Below are positions 1 through 12,462 of a stretch of 64,000 nt of DNA, piece by piece. Source of the DNA: Cephalopachus bancanus (Eukaryota > Chordata > Mammalia > Primates > Tarsiidae); the NCBI GenBank assembly GCA_027257055.1, contig JAPVLO010000320.1, positions 558,001-622,000 on the forward strand, in the 5' to 3' direction. Position numbers and translations under genes: made by a program. How positions within the stretch are numbered: position 1 is the first letter of the stretch; every line of letters begins with the position of its first letter. Under the pieces are notes generated by a model. That model was not told the DNA's origin. It saw only the letters and a list, made by a program, of their open reading frames with translations, and made no database searches.

Positions 1-268
1 GAGCTAATACACCTGGCCTGTTTGTAAGTTTTTAATTCATGTGCATCATTGCAGTTTGCACTGTGATTGTACGATTTAGTATGTTTTAGATTGCACGATT
101 ACCATAGTTTTACATGCAAGGCATAAATTTCTTGAAGGCAGGGACAATGACTGATATATACTTCTATTCTTCCTTAACATCTGGTTCAACCTGCATAGAA
201 AGCATCCAGTAGGTGCTTGATGAGTGGCACCTGTGAAGAATTTATGGGTCTACTCAGTCTTCTTTCCA

Positions 269-560
269 TTTTTTTTTCTTTTGAGTTGGAGTCTCACTGT
301 CACCCAGGCTGGAGGGCAGTGGCACGCTCCTGGCCACTGCAGACTCGACCTGCTGGGCTTAAGTGATCCTTCCACCTCAGTCTTTCAAGTAGCTGGAGCT
401 ACAGGCATGTGCCATGATGCCCAGCTAATTTTTAAATTTATTGTAGAGTTGAGGTCTCGCCAAGTTGCCTGGGCTGGTCTTGAACCCACAGGCTTAGGCA
501 ATCCTCTCACCTCGGCCTCCCAAAGTGCTGGGATTATAGGCGTGAGCCACCGTGCCGGCC
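269..560 (-). mobile_element. Alu dimer
   Basis: Reversed 7SL-derived dimer with T-run at its left end and gccggcc at its right. Confidence 0.95.
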
Positions 561-618
561 CTTCCTTTCATATTAATTATCAAACTCCTCAGGTAAATGC
601 TGATGTATGGGTGGTGCT

Positions 619-923
619 TTTTTTTTTTTAATTTTATTTTTATTTTTTGAGTCAGAGTCTCACTCTGTCACCCAGGCTGGAGTGCAGTGGCACGCTCACG
701 ACCACCACAGCCTCGACCTGCCAGGCTCGGGCGATCCTTCCACCTCAGCCTTCCAAATAGCTGGAACTACAGGCGCACGCTACCACACCCAGCTTATTTA
801 CTATTGTAGAGACAAGGGCTCACCAAGTTGTCTAGGTTGGTCTTGAACCCCTGAGCTCAGGCAATCCTCTCGCCTTGCTCTCCCAAAGTGCTGGGATTAC
901 AGGCTTGAGCCATCGCACCCGGC
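619..923 (-). mobile_element. Alu dimer with 9-bp target duplication
   Basis: Flanked by exact ggtggtgct at 610-618 and 925-933. The extended T-rich left end is the reversed A tail. Confidence 0.95.
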
Positions 924-1134
924 AGGTGGTGCTCTTAAAACAGCCATTCAATTGTCTACAGAGAGGAAAAAGGTATGGAGGTGTGACTGGCTGTGTATTT
1001 ACAGGGAAAATAGTTTTGCTGAGCCAGATCCTGTTGTGTGCTGGAAGAGGCTTCAGACATCTGTTCAAACATCATGAGAAGGCTGTTCCATAGGGAACTT
1101 TCAGAAATAAGAGCTTAAGGAAAAGAAACTGGGT

Positions 1135-1426
1135 GAGCCGGGCTCGGTGGTTCAGCCTGTAATCCCACGCTTTGGGAGGCCAAGGTGAGTGGATTGCCTG
1201 AGCCCACAGGTTCGAGACCCGCCTAGGTAACTTGGAGAGACCTCATCTCTACAATATATAAAAAAATTAGCCGGGCGTGGTAGCGTGCGCCTGTAGTTCC
1301 AGCTACTTGGAAGGCTGAGGCGGAAAGATCGCTGGAGCCCAGCAAGGTCAAGCCTGCGGTGGCCAGGAGCGTGCAACTGCACTCCAATCTGGGCGACAGT
1401 GTGAGACTCCAACTCAAAAAAAAAAA
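1135..1426 (+). mobile_element. Alu dimer
   Basis: Starts gagccgggctcggtgg and ends in a 10-A tail. Near-identical gaaactgggtg and ggaactgggtg flanks mark the insertion. Confidence 0.95.
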
Positions 1427-1843
1427 GGAACTGGGTGGCTGGTGATTGGGATAACCAATGCCGTCATCAGAACAAGTCCATGTCTTCCTTGCACATGAAT
1501 AATACATGCTGCATGAATGAATGGACATTAAAAAGTGTGGCTTTGATGTGCAGAGAGGGTAGATTTTAGTTGCTCTTACCACAGACACACACAAAAAGTA
1601 ACTGAGATGGTGGATATATTAATTTGCTTGACTGTAGTAACCATCTCGCTGTGTGCATGTATATCAAAGCATCATTCTACACCTTAAATACATGCAAAAA
1701 AATAATAGTTCCCATTAAAAAACAGTGTGGCTTCCTTTGGAAATCACAGTCTTTGCTATGAATATGTGAACAGACTATGCACACAGAATATAAAAACATG
1801 TGACAAATCTTGCAGTTAAGATTTCTTGTGAAAACATAAAAAG

Positions 1844-2136
1844 TAGCTGGGCTCGGTGGCTCAGCCTGTAATCCCAGCGCTTTGGGAGGCTGAGGTGAGC
1901 GGATTGCCTGAGCCTGTGGGTTCGAGACCCGCCTGGGCAACTTGGCGAGACCTTGTTTCTACAATAAATAAAAAATTAGCCGGGCACGGTAGCGCACACC
2001 TGTAGTTCCAGCTACTTGGAAGGCTGAGGCGGAAGGATCACCGGAGCCCAGCAGGTTGAGGCTGGGTGGCCATGGGCACGCCACTGCACTCCAGTCTGGG
2101 TGACAGAGTGAGACTCCAACTCAAAAAAAAAAAAAA
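1844..2136 (+). mobile_element. Alu dimer
   Basis: Lemur-style right arm (gccgggcacggtagcgcac, ggaaggctgaggcggaagg). Flanks acataaaaagt and acgtaaaaagt. Confidence 0.95.
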
Positions 2137-2149
2137 ACGTAAAAAGTGA

Positions 2150-2335
2150 TGATAACTATCATCAACACCAGTTAGGCCCACGCTATGAGCCAGGCGAGCC
2201 TAGGAATGTTACATGCACCCTAGCAATATCCCTGTCAAGGGGTCGTGCTGTTTTTATTCCCATTTCACAGATGAGGAGACTGAGACTCAGAACGAACAAG
2301 TCACTGCTAACAGGTGATTCAAATCCCTCCTCCCT
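2150..2335 (-). mobile_element. MIR, reversed
   Basis: ttcccatttcacagatgaggagactgagactcag, then a decayed acaagtcactgct. Confidence 0.8.
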
Positions 2336-2406
2336 AAGAAAGGAGCCCTTGGGTCTCACGGAACAGTCACGAGGCCCAGGCTGGGAGCGACGGGAGGGGC
2401 ACCTAC

Positions 2407-2536
2407 CTTTCTGGGCTTGATTTCAGTGAGGATGAGCGGGCCGGGAGGGGCAGCGTGGCAGATCTTTTAACGACCTTCTCACTGTCAATGTAGCTCATCT
2501 CACTTTTTGAGCGAGGCACAGAAAGCGGAGATTTTG
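2407..2536 (-). CDS. SORBS1: SORBS1 exon following SoHo
   Basis: This 130-nt exon encodes AKSPLSVPRSKSEMSY, IDSEKVVKRSATLPLP and ARSSSLKSSPER. It matches human except for Thr to Ala, Gly to Ser and Ser to Pro. The acceptor is ctttctccag|CAAAAT and the donor is CAGAAAG|GTAGGT. It enters in phase 1 and leaves in phase 2. KRSATLPLP is a phospho-site-like motif. The next exon, expected to begin Asn-Asp-Trp-Glu, is not in the remaining 2.4 kb. Confidence 0.96.
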
Positions 2537-2645
2537 CTGGAGAAAGACAGTGCACACAAAAGGCTTAAAACCAGAAACCCGCCACCTTCCCTCACCCACC
2601 GCCCTCTCTCCTTCCCCCGCAACCTGGAAGTTCACCGTCACTTAC
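2537..2645 (-). other. SORBS1: SORBS1 short intron (109 nt)
   Basis: Bounded by GTAAGT and a pyrimidine tract ending tttctccag. The minus-strand tract tctttctccag is preceded by a C-rich run. It is free of repeats. Confidence 0.9.
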
Positions 2646-2693
2646 CATCTTCAGAAAAGGAGTATCGGGGAGAGTACAGATCGGAGTCATCAT
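2646..2693 (-). CDS. SORBS1: SORBS1 exon, SoHo repeat-like unit 3
   Basis: This 48-nt exon encodes DDDSDLYSPRYSFSED. The acceptor is tgttcgctag|ATGATG and the donor is AAGATG|GTAAGT. Phase is 1-1. It follows a 12.2 kb intron but precedes one of only 109 nt. The D-L-Y-S-P-R-Y-S-F pattern is a looser version of the Y-x-P-x-Y-x-F motif of the two previous exons. Confidence 0.96.
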
Positions 2694-2888
2694 CTAGCGA
2701 ACAAAACAAAATGTCATCAGGAGAAATCTGGCCGTGGGGAGAGAACCGGGCTGCGTGTGCCCCACGTCCACAGGCTGGGACCGGCATCCAGCCCAACCAG
2801 GGAACCCAGCGGAGAGGGGAGTCAAGCACTGGAAGCGACACCACGGCAGACCACACTCAAGGAGTAAAGCTCGTGCTCGCGGGGCACA

Positions 2889-2906
2889 CCCAACCCAACC
2901 CAACCC
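2889..2906. repeat. Short CCAAC tandem repeat
   Basis: Three to four units of cccaa. Confidence 0.85.
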
Positions 2907-3213
2907 TCAGGACATCTGCAACACCTGGCAGCCACTGCCGCCTGACATCAGGAAGAGCCAAAGGTCCTCCTCAGGAGAATCCCCCCAGCCAAAGCTGGAA
3001 TGCAGGGTCCCAGGCGGGTGGAGTGGGAGGTGAGGGCTGAGACGCAGCCCTCACTTGCTCCAGTTCAGAGCCTTTTGGGGAGGCCGTGAGTTCCATGGAG
3101 TTCTGAGGCCTCTTCCCAGGGCCTCAGGGCTGCTCCCAGGTAGGAAGGAGAGGCCCAAGAGGTGCATGTTCTATCTCCCCACCTCAGCTTTGTCCTGTTT
3201 CATAATAATTATT

Positions 3214-3509
<296 letters not shown>

Positions 3510-4518
3510 TGACCTGTTTGATTCTTCTTCAGCCTGGTTCCCTGAGATTTCTTTCCTTGGAACACAACACGCCCGTGGCAGTTGTGGTTGTACAGTTTGC
3601 TCTGTGAAGGTACTACTCAAAGTGTCTAAACTGGGACTCTGGGATAAATCAAAGTCACATGTGTGTTTGTGGTGTGAGATGGCTCTCCAAGGGTGTGACA
3701 CACATCCCTGTGCAGAACGTTCAGTTCTGCTATGACTTGCAGAGCTGAGTCAGCATCTGAGGCCCTCATGGCAGTGGCTACCCTTTCCAAATTGAAAATC
3801 AGACCCCGGGCACATTTGCGGGAACGGGTTTTTAAACCAGGGCTGTCCTGAAAATGTGGGATATCTAGTTGTTACTCTCATGACGATCCCTCCTAAGTAT
3901 TACTCCCAAAAGAGTAATAGTCTGAAACAGTCAGCCTTTTCCATTTTCTAATATTTTATTAATCTGAATTCAAAATTCATGTATATGGAATGAAGACCCA
4001 ATTCCTTCCCTTATAACCTATAATAACTTTAGAAAGCACACGAACTAACCTGCGAAGACAAGTTAAAGAATCCAATATAATATATTAACATGAATCCAAC
4101 ATAACATGGTGATAATCAAATCCTTGTTTCTATGCAAATCATTTTAGGTTTCAGAGCAGAGAAGGCCAGAATATTTCATGAAACGTAAACAAAGCTAACA
4201 CAGCCATGATTTTGAGTTTCTCTAAATACCCGTATTTGTCCCCTCTTTTTTCCCTGTGTTTGTCTGTTCTGAGTCTCCCTTGGTCCACATAAGGGACAGG
4301 CCTCAGGCATCAAGGTACCCTTCTCCCCGCTTCCTTCTCTCACTTTTATTTTTAAGAACAATAGTCAACATCAAGGATGAACAGAGCTTACGGTTCCTCT
4401 ACCAACACAGCCAAGCCTCTCACTATTTTAAGTTGAGTGTATAAGCCAATTTATGTCAACTTCTGAAAAAACAGAGCAGGGGAAAGAGATAAAATGGGAT
4501 CCAGAAAATTGTGTTGCC

Positions 4519-4722
4519 AGTTTTTAATTTTTATTTATTTATTTGAAAAGACAGGGTCTCACTAGGTTGCCCAGGCTGGAGTGCAATGGTGTGATCACAG
4601 CTCACGGCAGTCTCAAATTTCTGGGCTCAAGTGATCCTCCAATTCAGCCTCCTGAGTAACTGGTACTATAGGCTTGCACCACCATGCCTGGCTATTTTGT
4701 TTTTGTTTTTTATTTAATTTTT
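4519..4722 (-). mobile_element. Alu dimer, first half (interrupted)
   Basis: Left part of a reversed Alu cut by a plus-strand Alu. It resumes at 5039. Confidence 0.9.
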
Positions 4723-5038
4723 TGCCAGGTGTGGTAGCTCAAATCTGTAATTCCAGCACTTTGGGAGACAGAGGCGAGAGGATTGCCTGAGCTCAGGGGT
4801 TTGAGACCAGCCTGAGCAACATAGCGAGACCTTGTTGCTACAATTAAAAAAAAAAAAAAGAAAGAAATTAGCCAGGTATGGTGGCGCATGCCTGTGGTTC
4901 CAGCTACCTGGAAGGCTGAGGCAGAAGGATCACCTGAGCCCAGCAGGTCGAGGCTGCGGTAACTGTAGCAGAATGCCACTGCACTTGAGCCTGGGCGATG
5001 AAGTGAGACTCTGACTCAAAAAATAATAATAAAAGAAA
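4723..5038 (+). mobile_element. Alu dimer inserted into another Alu
   Basis: Begins gccaggtgtggtagctc and ends in an A-rich tail at 5020-5038. The host Alu continues on either side. Confidence 0.9.
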
Positions 5039-5162
5039 ATTTTTTGTAGAGACAGAGTCTTGCTATATTGCCCAGCTGGTACTGAACTACTGGGTTCAAG
5101 AAATCCTTCCTCTTCAATCTCCTAAAGTGCTGAGATTATAGGTGTGCACCACCACACCTGAC
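5039..5162 (-). mobile_element. Alu dimer, second half (interrupted)
   Basis: Starts tttttgtagagacagagtcttgc, exactly where the right arm of the element at 4519 should resume. Confidence 0.9.
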
Positions 5163-5229
5163 CTAGCTTATTTTATTTTATTTTTTTAATGAACTTCTGA
5201 TGATTGTACTGATGAGATGCCATGATGGC

Positions 5230-5254
5230 AAAAAACAAAACAAAACAAAAAAAA
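5230..5254. repeat. AAAAC tandem repeat
   Basis: Three caaaa units with an A-rich extension. Confidence 0.85.
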
Positions 5255-5274
5255 CCCAACTGAAAATCATCTTT

Positions 5275-5350
5275 CTTTTTTTAAAATATTTTTTATTATG
5301 GTTTTGTGGGGTACAGTTAAGGGTTAGGTATACAATTACGTTTCATTCAG
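5275..5350 (-). mobile_element. L1 3' terminal snippet
   Basis: ttttttattatggttttgtggggtacagttaagggttaggta resembles the L1 3' ends at 24960 and 48540. Confidence 0.6.
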
Positions 5351-6134
5351 ACACCCTGAAAATCATCTTTGATTACAGGGATTTGATTTTTTAAAAAAAG
5401 GTGCCTGTCCCAAATGAAAAGTCATATTAGTCAGAAATCGACGAATGTATTGCTTCAAACGTAGCCTGGCACTTTAGTTCAAAACCCTATGCCTCTCTGA
5501 AAATGAGGTGAAGGTTAATTTAACTATCACCCCGCCGGTGAAATAAGTAGCAAAGTTTTCACTGGGGCTGGGGCGGAGGGGGTTGGCATTTAAATAGTCA
5601 AAGATTTTTTTTTTAAGCCTCAGCTCTTTTAAAAAAATGTTTCTCCCTAGAGCTCTCTAATGTGAAATTCTAGAATGTTTATTAGAAGAAAATGAGAAAC
5701 CGTTCTTACAAGATGGGAAAAAATAGCACTGCTTGGGAAGTTGAACAATGTACGTGCTTGGAAGAGGAGAGAGAGACGCAGAGAGTTGCTGGGGACACAG
5801 GCCACAGGAGTCGGAATAACGGAGGGACTGAATGTTCATCAGGTTCCTGTCTTGTTTGGAGGTGGTAGAAAAAGAAATCTCACCTGTCCCGGGCAGACAC
5901 AAGGCAAGGTGTCTCTGTGAACAGGGTTTTGTTTCTCGCAGTGTCCATGGGAACTAACGTGTGGATTTCAGTTCCTGGACTTTCATTTAAAAGGGAAAAC
6001 GGAAGTCGTATGAATTCATATGAACAACTTCAGCACAGTTAGGACAAGTTTCCAGGGCATGTTGCACCTATGTTTTTAATTTTTGCTGCTTGTCTCACCA
6101 GCCTAATGGAAGAATATTTTACTTATGAATACGA

Positions 6135-6320
6135 GTAACAATGGTAGCTCTCATTAAGTGCTTAATAGTGACTGGTAGTTTACTAATATCATCTCACTTA
6201 AACCTTGCAAAACCTCCAGGAGGAAGAAAATACCTAATCTTACAGACCCCTAGTGGGTTAAGGAAGATTGCCCTTGGCAGCACAGTGAGAAAGAGACAAA
6301 GCAGGAAGGGTTCAAGGGCT
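6135..6320 (-). mobile_element. MIR, reversed
   Basis: Has aatatcatctcacttaaaccttgcaaaacctccaggagg and a decayed second half. Confidence 0.7.
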
Positions 6321-6790
6321 TTCTGACTCTGCTTCCCTTTGTCACCTCTGAGCCTGATGTCAGGGATGGCTGCTGTGTTCTGTCTTTCAATCCAGTTTCA
6401 CTTGCCCAATCCTGGGAAAGCTGAAAGATGGCAGCTACTCCATTACCATTTTTATTCTGGAAGAGGCAGAGAAAGGTGGTGTCTGGAAGCTCAAGTCATG
6501 TGCTGGCTGTAGGCTAGGCCGATTCCAGCCCCAGAAGCCTTTGCTCTAATTTCGACATCACCCTGCCCTGGGTGAGGCTTTAGCGAGGTGCCAAGTTACC
6601 CCACCACATTTCCAGTTTTCCCCCTGCTGGTCTCCAGGGACAGTGGGCAACATTGAGTCACCCTTGCTACATCTTTCACTTGCTTCTTGTTGCCTCTCCC
6701 TGATAGTCCACACTGGGGAAGAAGAGGACGCAGTTAGAAAGACCATGGAATGGGAAAACTCCCTGTATGGAGCATCCTTCTGCATCTCTT

Positions 6791-6966
6791 TCCTTCTTTC
6801 TTTCTTTTTTTGAGACAGGGTCTTGCTCTGTCATCCAGGCTGGAGTGCGGTGGTACAATTACAGCTCACTGCAGCCTTGAACTTTTGGACCCAAGCAATC
6901 CTCCTGCCTCAGCCTCCCAAGCAGCTGAGTAGCTGGGACTACAGGCGCACACCACCACGTCCAGCT
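6791..6966 (-). mobile_element. Alu-like monomer
   Basis: A single 7SL-derived arm, flanked by ccttctgcatctct and ccttctgcatttct, so it inserted as a monomer rather than being a truncated dimer. Confidence 0.88.
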
Positions 6967-7555
6967 ACCCTTCTGCATTTCTATGCACCAGAGTTAGCCA
7001 AATGGAATGTGTGCATGTTTAATGACAGACAAGGCACATCAAATGAAATGTTCCTCAAGTTGTCTATGAATGCGCCTCGGAATCCCTGCCTTCACTATTT
7101 CTCCAAGGGCTCTTCAAAACAAGGCCAAAGTGGGCCCAGCAGCACAGGAACCCTGGGAGTCCAGCTCATGGTGGAGCCACATGCCAACTGTGCCCCTCAG
7201 AGCTCCAAGCAGCAGACAGCAGACCTTGGCAGCAACACCCGACACATCCCATGCCAGTGATTTCCAGAAGGCTGTAACAGTGAGCAGGATTTACATGGGA
7301 AATAACTCACTTAGGGCCTTGAAGGCCCCTGCCGGGCTCTGGGGTTTACACAATGACTCTCCACTGGGCTTTGGCAATAATCTGTCCTTGGTAACTCAAC
7401 TTGGGGACGGCGACTCTCCCAAAACTGCCAAGAGCCACACAATTGCCTTTTCAGCCACAGTGGCTTTAAATGAGCTTCTAAATGACTTTGTTTTCTGTTT
7501 GTTTGGTTTTTTTAAATAAAACTTATGAAAGTCTTAAAGATAATGGAAGAATGTG

Positions 7556-8335
7556 CTGGTTGAAAATTGTTTTATAAGGCTCAGCCTCACTAGTCGTCAA
7601 AGAAATGCAAATTAAAACCACACTGAGATACCACCTGACTCTAGGCAGGATGGCCATCATCAATAACTCAAAAAACAGCAGATGCTGGAGAGGATGCGGG
7701 GAAAAGGGAGCACATCTACACTGTTGGTGGGAGTATAAACTAGTACAACCTCTACGGAAAACAGCTTGGTGATTCCTAAAAGATCTAAAAGTCGACCTTC
7801 CATATGACCCTGCAAGCCCCCTACTGGGAATATACCCAGAGGAACTCAAATCATTCTATGAAAAAGATACCTGCACACGCATGTTTACTGCAGCATTATT
7901 TACAAGAGCAAAAACATGGAATCAACTGTGCTGCCTATTGAAAGCGGACTAAATAAAAAAATATGGTACATATACACAACGGAATATTACACAGTCATAA
8001 AGAAGGACAAAATTGTGAACTTCACAGCAACTTGGATGGACTTAGGGTCTATAATACAGAGTGATCTATCACAGAAACAAAGAACTGAGTACTACATGTT
8101 CTCACTCATAAGGGGACCTTGGACAGTTATCATAATACTATAAGAAAGTGATTGGCAGTAGTGAGAAACTGCCAGGGGAGGCTGGGGCAGGATTAGTGGC
8201 AGTGGGAAACTGTCGGGGTAGGGGTACACACCTTATCAACAAGGATACCTGCATAATGAACATTTATATCCCTGACCCTGAATTGTGCCTCACATCTTCA
8301 AAATACAAAATAAAAAACTGTTTAATGAAAACTAG
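7556..8335 (+). mobile_element. L1 3' fragment
   Basis: Translated pieces read like the end of L1 ORF2 (short stretches such as EYYTVIKKD), and ccaagaactgagtactacatgttctcactc-type 3' UTR sequence follows. 5' truncated with broken frames. Confidence 0.92.
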
Positions 8336-8369
8336 AAACAACAAGATGATAATAGGTGATAATAATGAT

Positions 8370-8398
8370 TATATATATACATATGTATATATATATAA
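8370..8398. repeat. TA-rich dinucleotide repeat
   Basis: tatatatatacatatgtatatatatata, nearly self-complementary. Confidence 0.9.
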
Positions 8399-9032
8399 TT
8401 TGCTACATATAATTATTGAGGAAATTAAACATCTAGAACATTGTGGACACTTCTTCAACTAAACTTCCACTAAACTTTCTCCTTGAAAGTATTAGACCAA
8501 TCTTCTAATTACTCTCGATTAATTTTTTTTTTCCAATACACATTATGTATCTCTTCACATGGGCTTGGCATACCCACAGCATTACCTAAATACCCAGCTA
8601 ATTGCTACAGTAAATATTCTCATTTCATATCAGGGAAAAAACCAACTAGAAACAGACCAAAATGGGGTGATGGGAAAAAGCAACATTTGCACAGCCATTT
8701 GCCTGTAACAATTAAATTCCAATTTTATGCAGTTCTTAAGCTTTAAGACTTAAAATTATTTTTCTGACACGAATGGCTCATTTTTAACCACAATCTTTTC
8801 CCACTGCTCAGCGTAAGGCTTTCTCTGGCTTTATCCCACGCACTTAAGAAGAAAAAGGACAAAAGGGTAAAGAGAGTCATACACCACCCCCCAAACAAAA
8901 ATAGCCAAAGAAAAAGACAGGTAGAGCTGGGTGGGAAGGGGGGGAAAAAGAAAGCAAAGCAGGTAAGAGGATGTCAGGAAGGCAAGGGAGGGAAGCGTCC
9001 CAAGACTCTTTTGTTAAAGGCAATCAAGTTTT

Positions 9033-9202
9033 ATTTTTTAATTTTATTATCACTATTTTCATTTTGGGGACAGGGTCGTGCTCTGTTGCTCAGGCTACAG
9101 TACAATGGCGTGATCAGAGCTCACCGCAGCCTCGGTTTCCTGGGCTCAAGAGATCCTCCCATCATGGCCTCCCGAGGAGCTGGGATTACAGGTGCAGCCA
9201 TC
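9033..9202 (-). mobile_element. Alu-like monomer
   Basis: A single arm between two copies of atcaagtttta, at 9020-9035 and about 9201-9211. Confidence 0.87.
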
Positions 9203-10394
9203 AAGTTTTAACAAATGAAGAAAAGACCATGACAGGGTGCGTAGCAGCTATAGAAGACACATTCAGAAAAAAAACCCCAGAATTCTGAAGCAGAGAATGA
9301 GGTGGGGCAGGAAAGGTGTGAAAGGAGAAAGTCTGGAAGGATCAGAGGAGACTTACCATCTTCATGTCCTGTGGAATTCCCGGGCCTTGAGGGTGGAAAG
9401 GGAGTGGCAGCTATGTTTCTTAACTACCCCGCAGGCCAGTCCAAGACTTTTGCAGGACTTTTGCACTTGCGGGGCGGAGACTTCCCAGGCAGGGCAGCTC
9501 TTGTTAGGAGGGCAAAGGTGAGCTGCCAGCCGCTCATCCCTCCTCTGGGCAGCACTGGCTGGAGTCTGGGGCAGGAGGCACAGAGCCCGGCCAAGCAGCT
9601 TTCCCAGCAGAACTACGCGCCTGAACTCAAGCAAAATAAGGCTATTCTTGGAAATCCTGTAAGGCCGGTAGAGAATTATTTTAACTCAAACTACAGATGT
9701 GCCCGAGAAAATCAGCCTCTTTAGATCCTAGTCTTGGTGAAATCTCATCTAGGAATGAGGAAAAGGCACTCTGACGCCACATCCTGGGTGGAGGTGATGT
9801 CTCGAGTCGCATCACCAAGAGGTGGCAGTGGCCACCGCCGGCCTGCAGCGGCGGACAAGGCATCCAAAAGCAAAGGAAGACGTCAGTCTCTGGGGCTTCA
9901 CCACCTGGACCAATGGGTCCTCGCAGACTGTGGACCCTGAAGTCACATGCCATTACTTGGTTTTGCTGCCGATTCTGAGGCATTATTTGAAAATATCTTC
10001 CCTTCTCTTGGACATCAAACCAAGTGCTGAGCGAGCCAACGTCATCTGGGCACGATCAGGGTGGAAAGCCCAGCTCTCTGGAATCCACCTCCCCAAAACT
10101 GCATCTTGGCAGGTATCTCTATCCCTTTGGTGGGACTGGGTAAGGGTGGTTCTCAATCCTGGCCGTGCGTCAGCCACTTGGGGAGCTTTCCTGACTATAT
10201 TTCCAGACGCCATCCCGGGAGACACTGGCTCTGCAGACTAAGGCAGGACTGACCCAGGGGAAGCTGGGAGCCTGAAGGGAGGCATCCAAGAGCCCCTCAG
10301 CAGGGAGGGGACAACCCAACACCATGAACAAAGTCAGGAGAGGGAAAAGAGTCAGCAGAGCACTACAGAAACGTAAATAAAAGCCTGCGTTTAG

Positions 10395-10600
10395 GGGTTC
10401 CGGAGACCTGGGTGTGAGTCCTCACTCTGCCACCTACTGTGTGATCTTACACAAACTACTTAACCTCTCTGAGCCTCACACTCTTCACTGATAAAAGATG
10501 TACCTCATGGGCTTGTTGGGAAGAAGAAAATGAAATCACAGTAGCGATGCACTCAGCACAGAGCCTTGAATACAGTAAGGGCTCAATAAAGGGCAGGATA
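10395..10600 (+). mobile_element. MIR
   Basis: tctgccacctactgtgtgatctta, taacctctctgagcctcac and cagtaagggctcaataaa follow the MIR order. Confidence 0.88.
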
Positions 10601-11772
10601 GTCATCACAGTGGTGGTTATGCAATTATTATTAATGATGACGATGATTATTGCTAATACTAATAATATGGGGGTGAGCTGCTGAAATGCCAGCCACCACA
10701 CTGCTGTCCCTAAAGCAGAAGGATGGAAGGGGCTGCATGTCAGAAGCTGTTTCTACATGGCTGTCCCTCTTTCTCCCACATCATGAAGCCAAGTGCCACT
10801 GTCTGTGGCATCTCTTCTGCCCCTCACAGAGCAGTCTCCAAGACTAGAAAATGATTAAAAGTGGCTGTCCCTTGTTGGAATTTACAAAAGTGTGTATGTG
10901 TTTAAGTAGATTTTAGACCTCATTGACTAAAACATTCTATTTATGTTCTCAAAGTCTGGCCAGAAGTTTACTGTTTCGCTGTTGCTGGGGAAAAAAGAAG
11001 CTCGCTAGGCCATCGTAAACAAGCTTTCACAAAGTCTCTTACTACTTAGGAGAATCAGCTTTGAGATATTTAGAAATGTCTTTGTTATACTGTAGAAAAA
11101 AACAGAATGTAGACACAGGCCACAGCCCCTAGGCTAGGCTTTGATAGGTTTCTTACACATAATTCTAGCTCCAAATTCTGAATTAAAACAAAACAAAATG
11201 GAACACAGCAGCCAATAACAACCTTCTCCCCAGGAGACAGGCTCTGGAATGACGGCTCGTGTCTCAGGAACACTTTCTATTTCTCAACGCACATCAACAT
11301 CTCTCAACATTAGAGCCTCTCTACTCAGGGCTGATCTGTCTCGTGCTCCCTTCTTTGCAAGGCATGAGTCTTGCGTGGGTTAAGAAAGGTGTGCCCGGAG
11401 CCCAGGGCCACCTGGAGGGAGCATGGGGCTGGGGTTAGCACCATGGACAGGGTTGCCAAGGCCCGGCTGGCTGCACAGACAACTTCAAAACCACAGATCT
11501 TGGGCCCAGAAATCCAGAGAATCTCTTGAAACTTAAAAAATTCTTTAACATGATCTTGCTCAAATGATTACCGCATTTGTAAAAAGCTTTGATCTAACTG
11601 AACACATCAGGGATTCATGCTTGGATATGTCATCTAGGCAGAAGTGGGGGGGCATGAAATAGAACCTACTCTATTTTTAAATATTTCCAGGGAAAAAGGC
11701 CTCTTACAAGTTCGAGGTAAAGCCTAATTATCTAATCATTTTTGTTGCTGTGAGTTTTCTACACCAACTTAA

Positions 11773-12100
<328 letters not shown>

Positions 12101-12160
12101 CTCCTTTTTATTCTTTAAGACTGCTTCCTTATTTTTGGTCTTTGAAAATAAAAAACAGGG

Positions 12161-12462
12161 GGCCAGGCCTGGTGGCTCAACTTGTCATCCCAGCACTTTG
12201 GAAGGCCGAGGTGAGTGGATTGCCCGAGTCTGTGGGTTCGAGACCAGCCTGGGCAACTTGGTGAGAACTCGTCTCTACAAAAAATTAAAAAAAAAAAATT
12301 AGCCGGGTGTGGTAGCACACACTTGTAGTTCTGGTTACTTGGAAGGCTGAGGCAGAAGGATCACCAGAGCACAGCAAATCAACGCTGGGGAGGCCATGAG
12401 TGGGCCACTGCACTCTAGCCTGGGCAACAGAGTGAAACTCCAACTCAAAAAAAAAAAAGATA
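12161..12462 (+). mobile_element. Alu dimer
   Basis: Starts ggccaggcctggtggctc; right arm ends in a 12-A tail. Confidence 0.94.

Larger units (their letters stand above)
1..2406 (-). other. SORBS1: SORBS1 intron, left edge
   Basis: No SORBS1 exon follows 2407 within the window. The interval holds four Alus and a reverse MIR. Unique sequence at 1-268 and 1427-1843 shows nothing I can name. Confidence 0.8.

Noticed and set aside
224..846. Long open frames on the plus strand (135 and 79 aa)
   Set aside because: They are translated Alu sequence ([16 protein letters not shown]), as are many frames in reversed Alus across the window.
1..2406. The next SORBS1 exon (Asn-Asp-Trp-Glu...)
   Set aside because: No minus-strand frame here carries it; it must lie outside the window.
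2507..3040. 177-aa plus-strand open frame
   Set aside because: It lies antisense to two SORBS1 exons and their introns, and the peptide is low-complexity with no family resemblance.
7523..8143. Open frames near 7.5-8.1 kb as a gene
   Set aside because: They are pieces of an L1 3' end.
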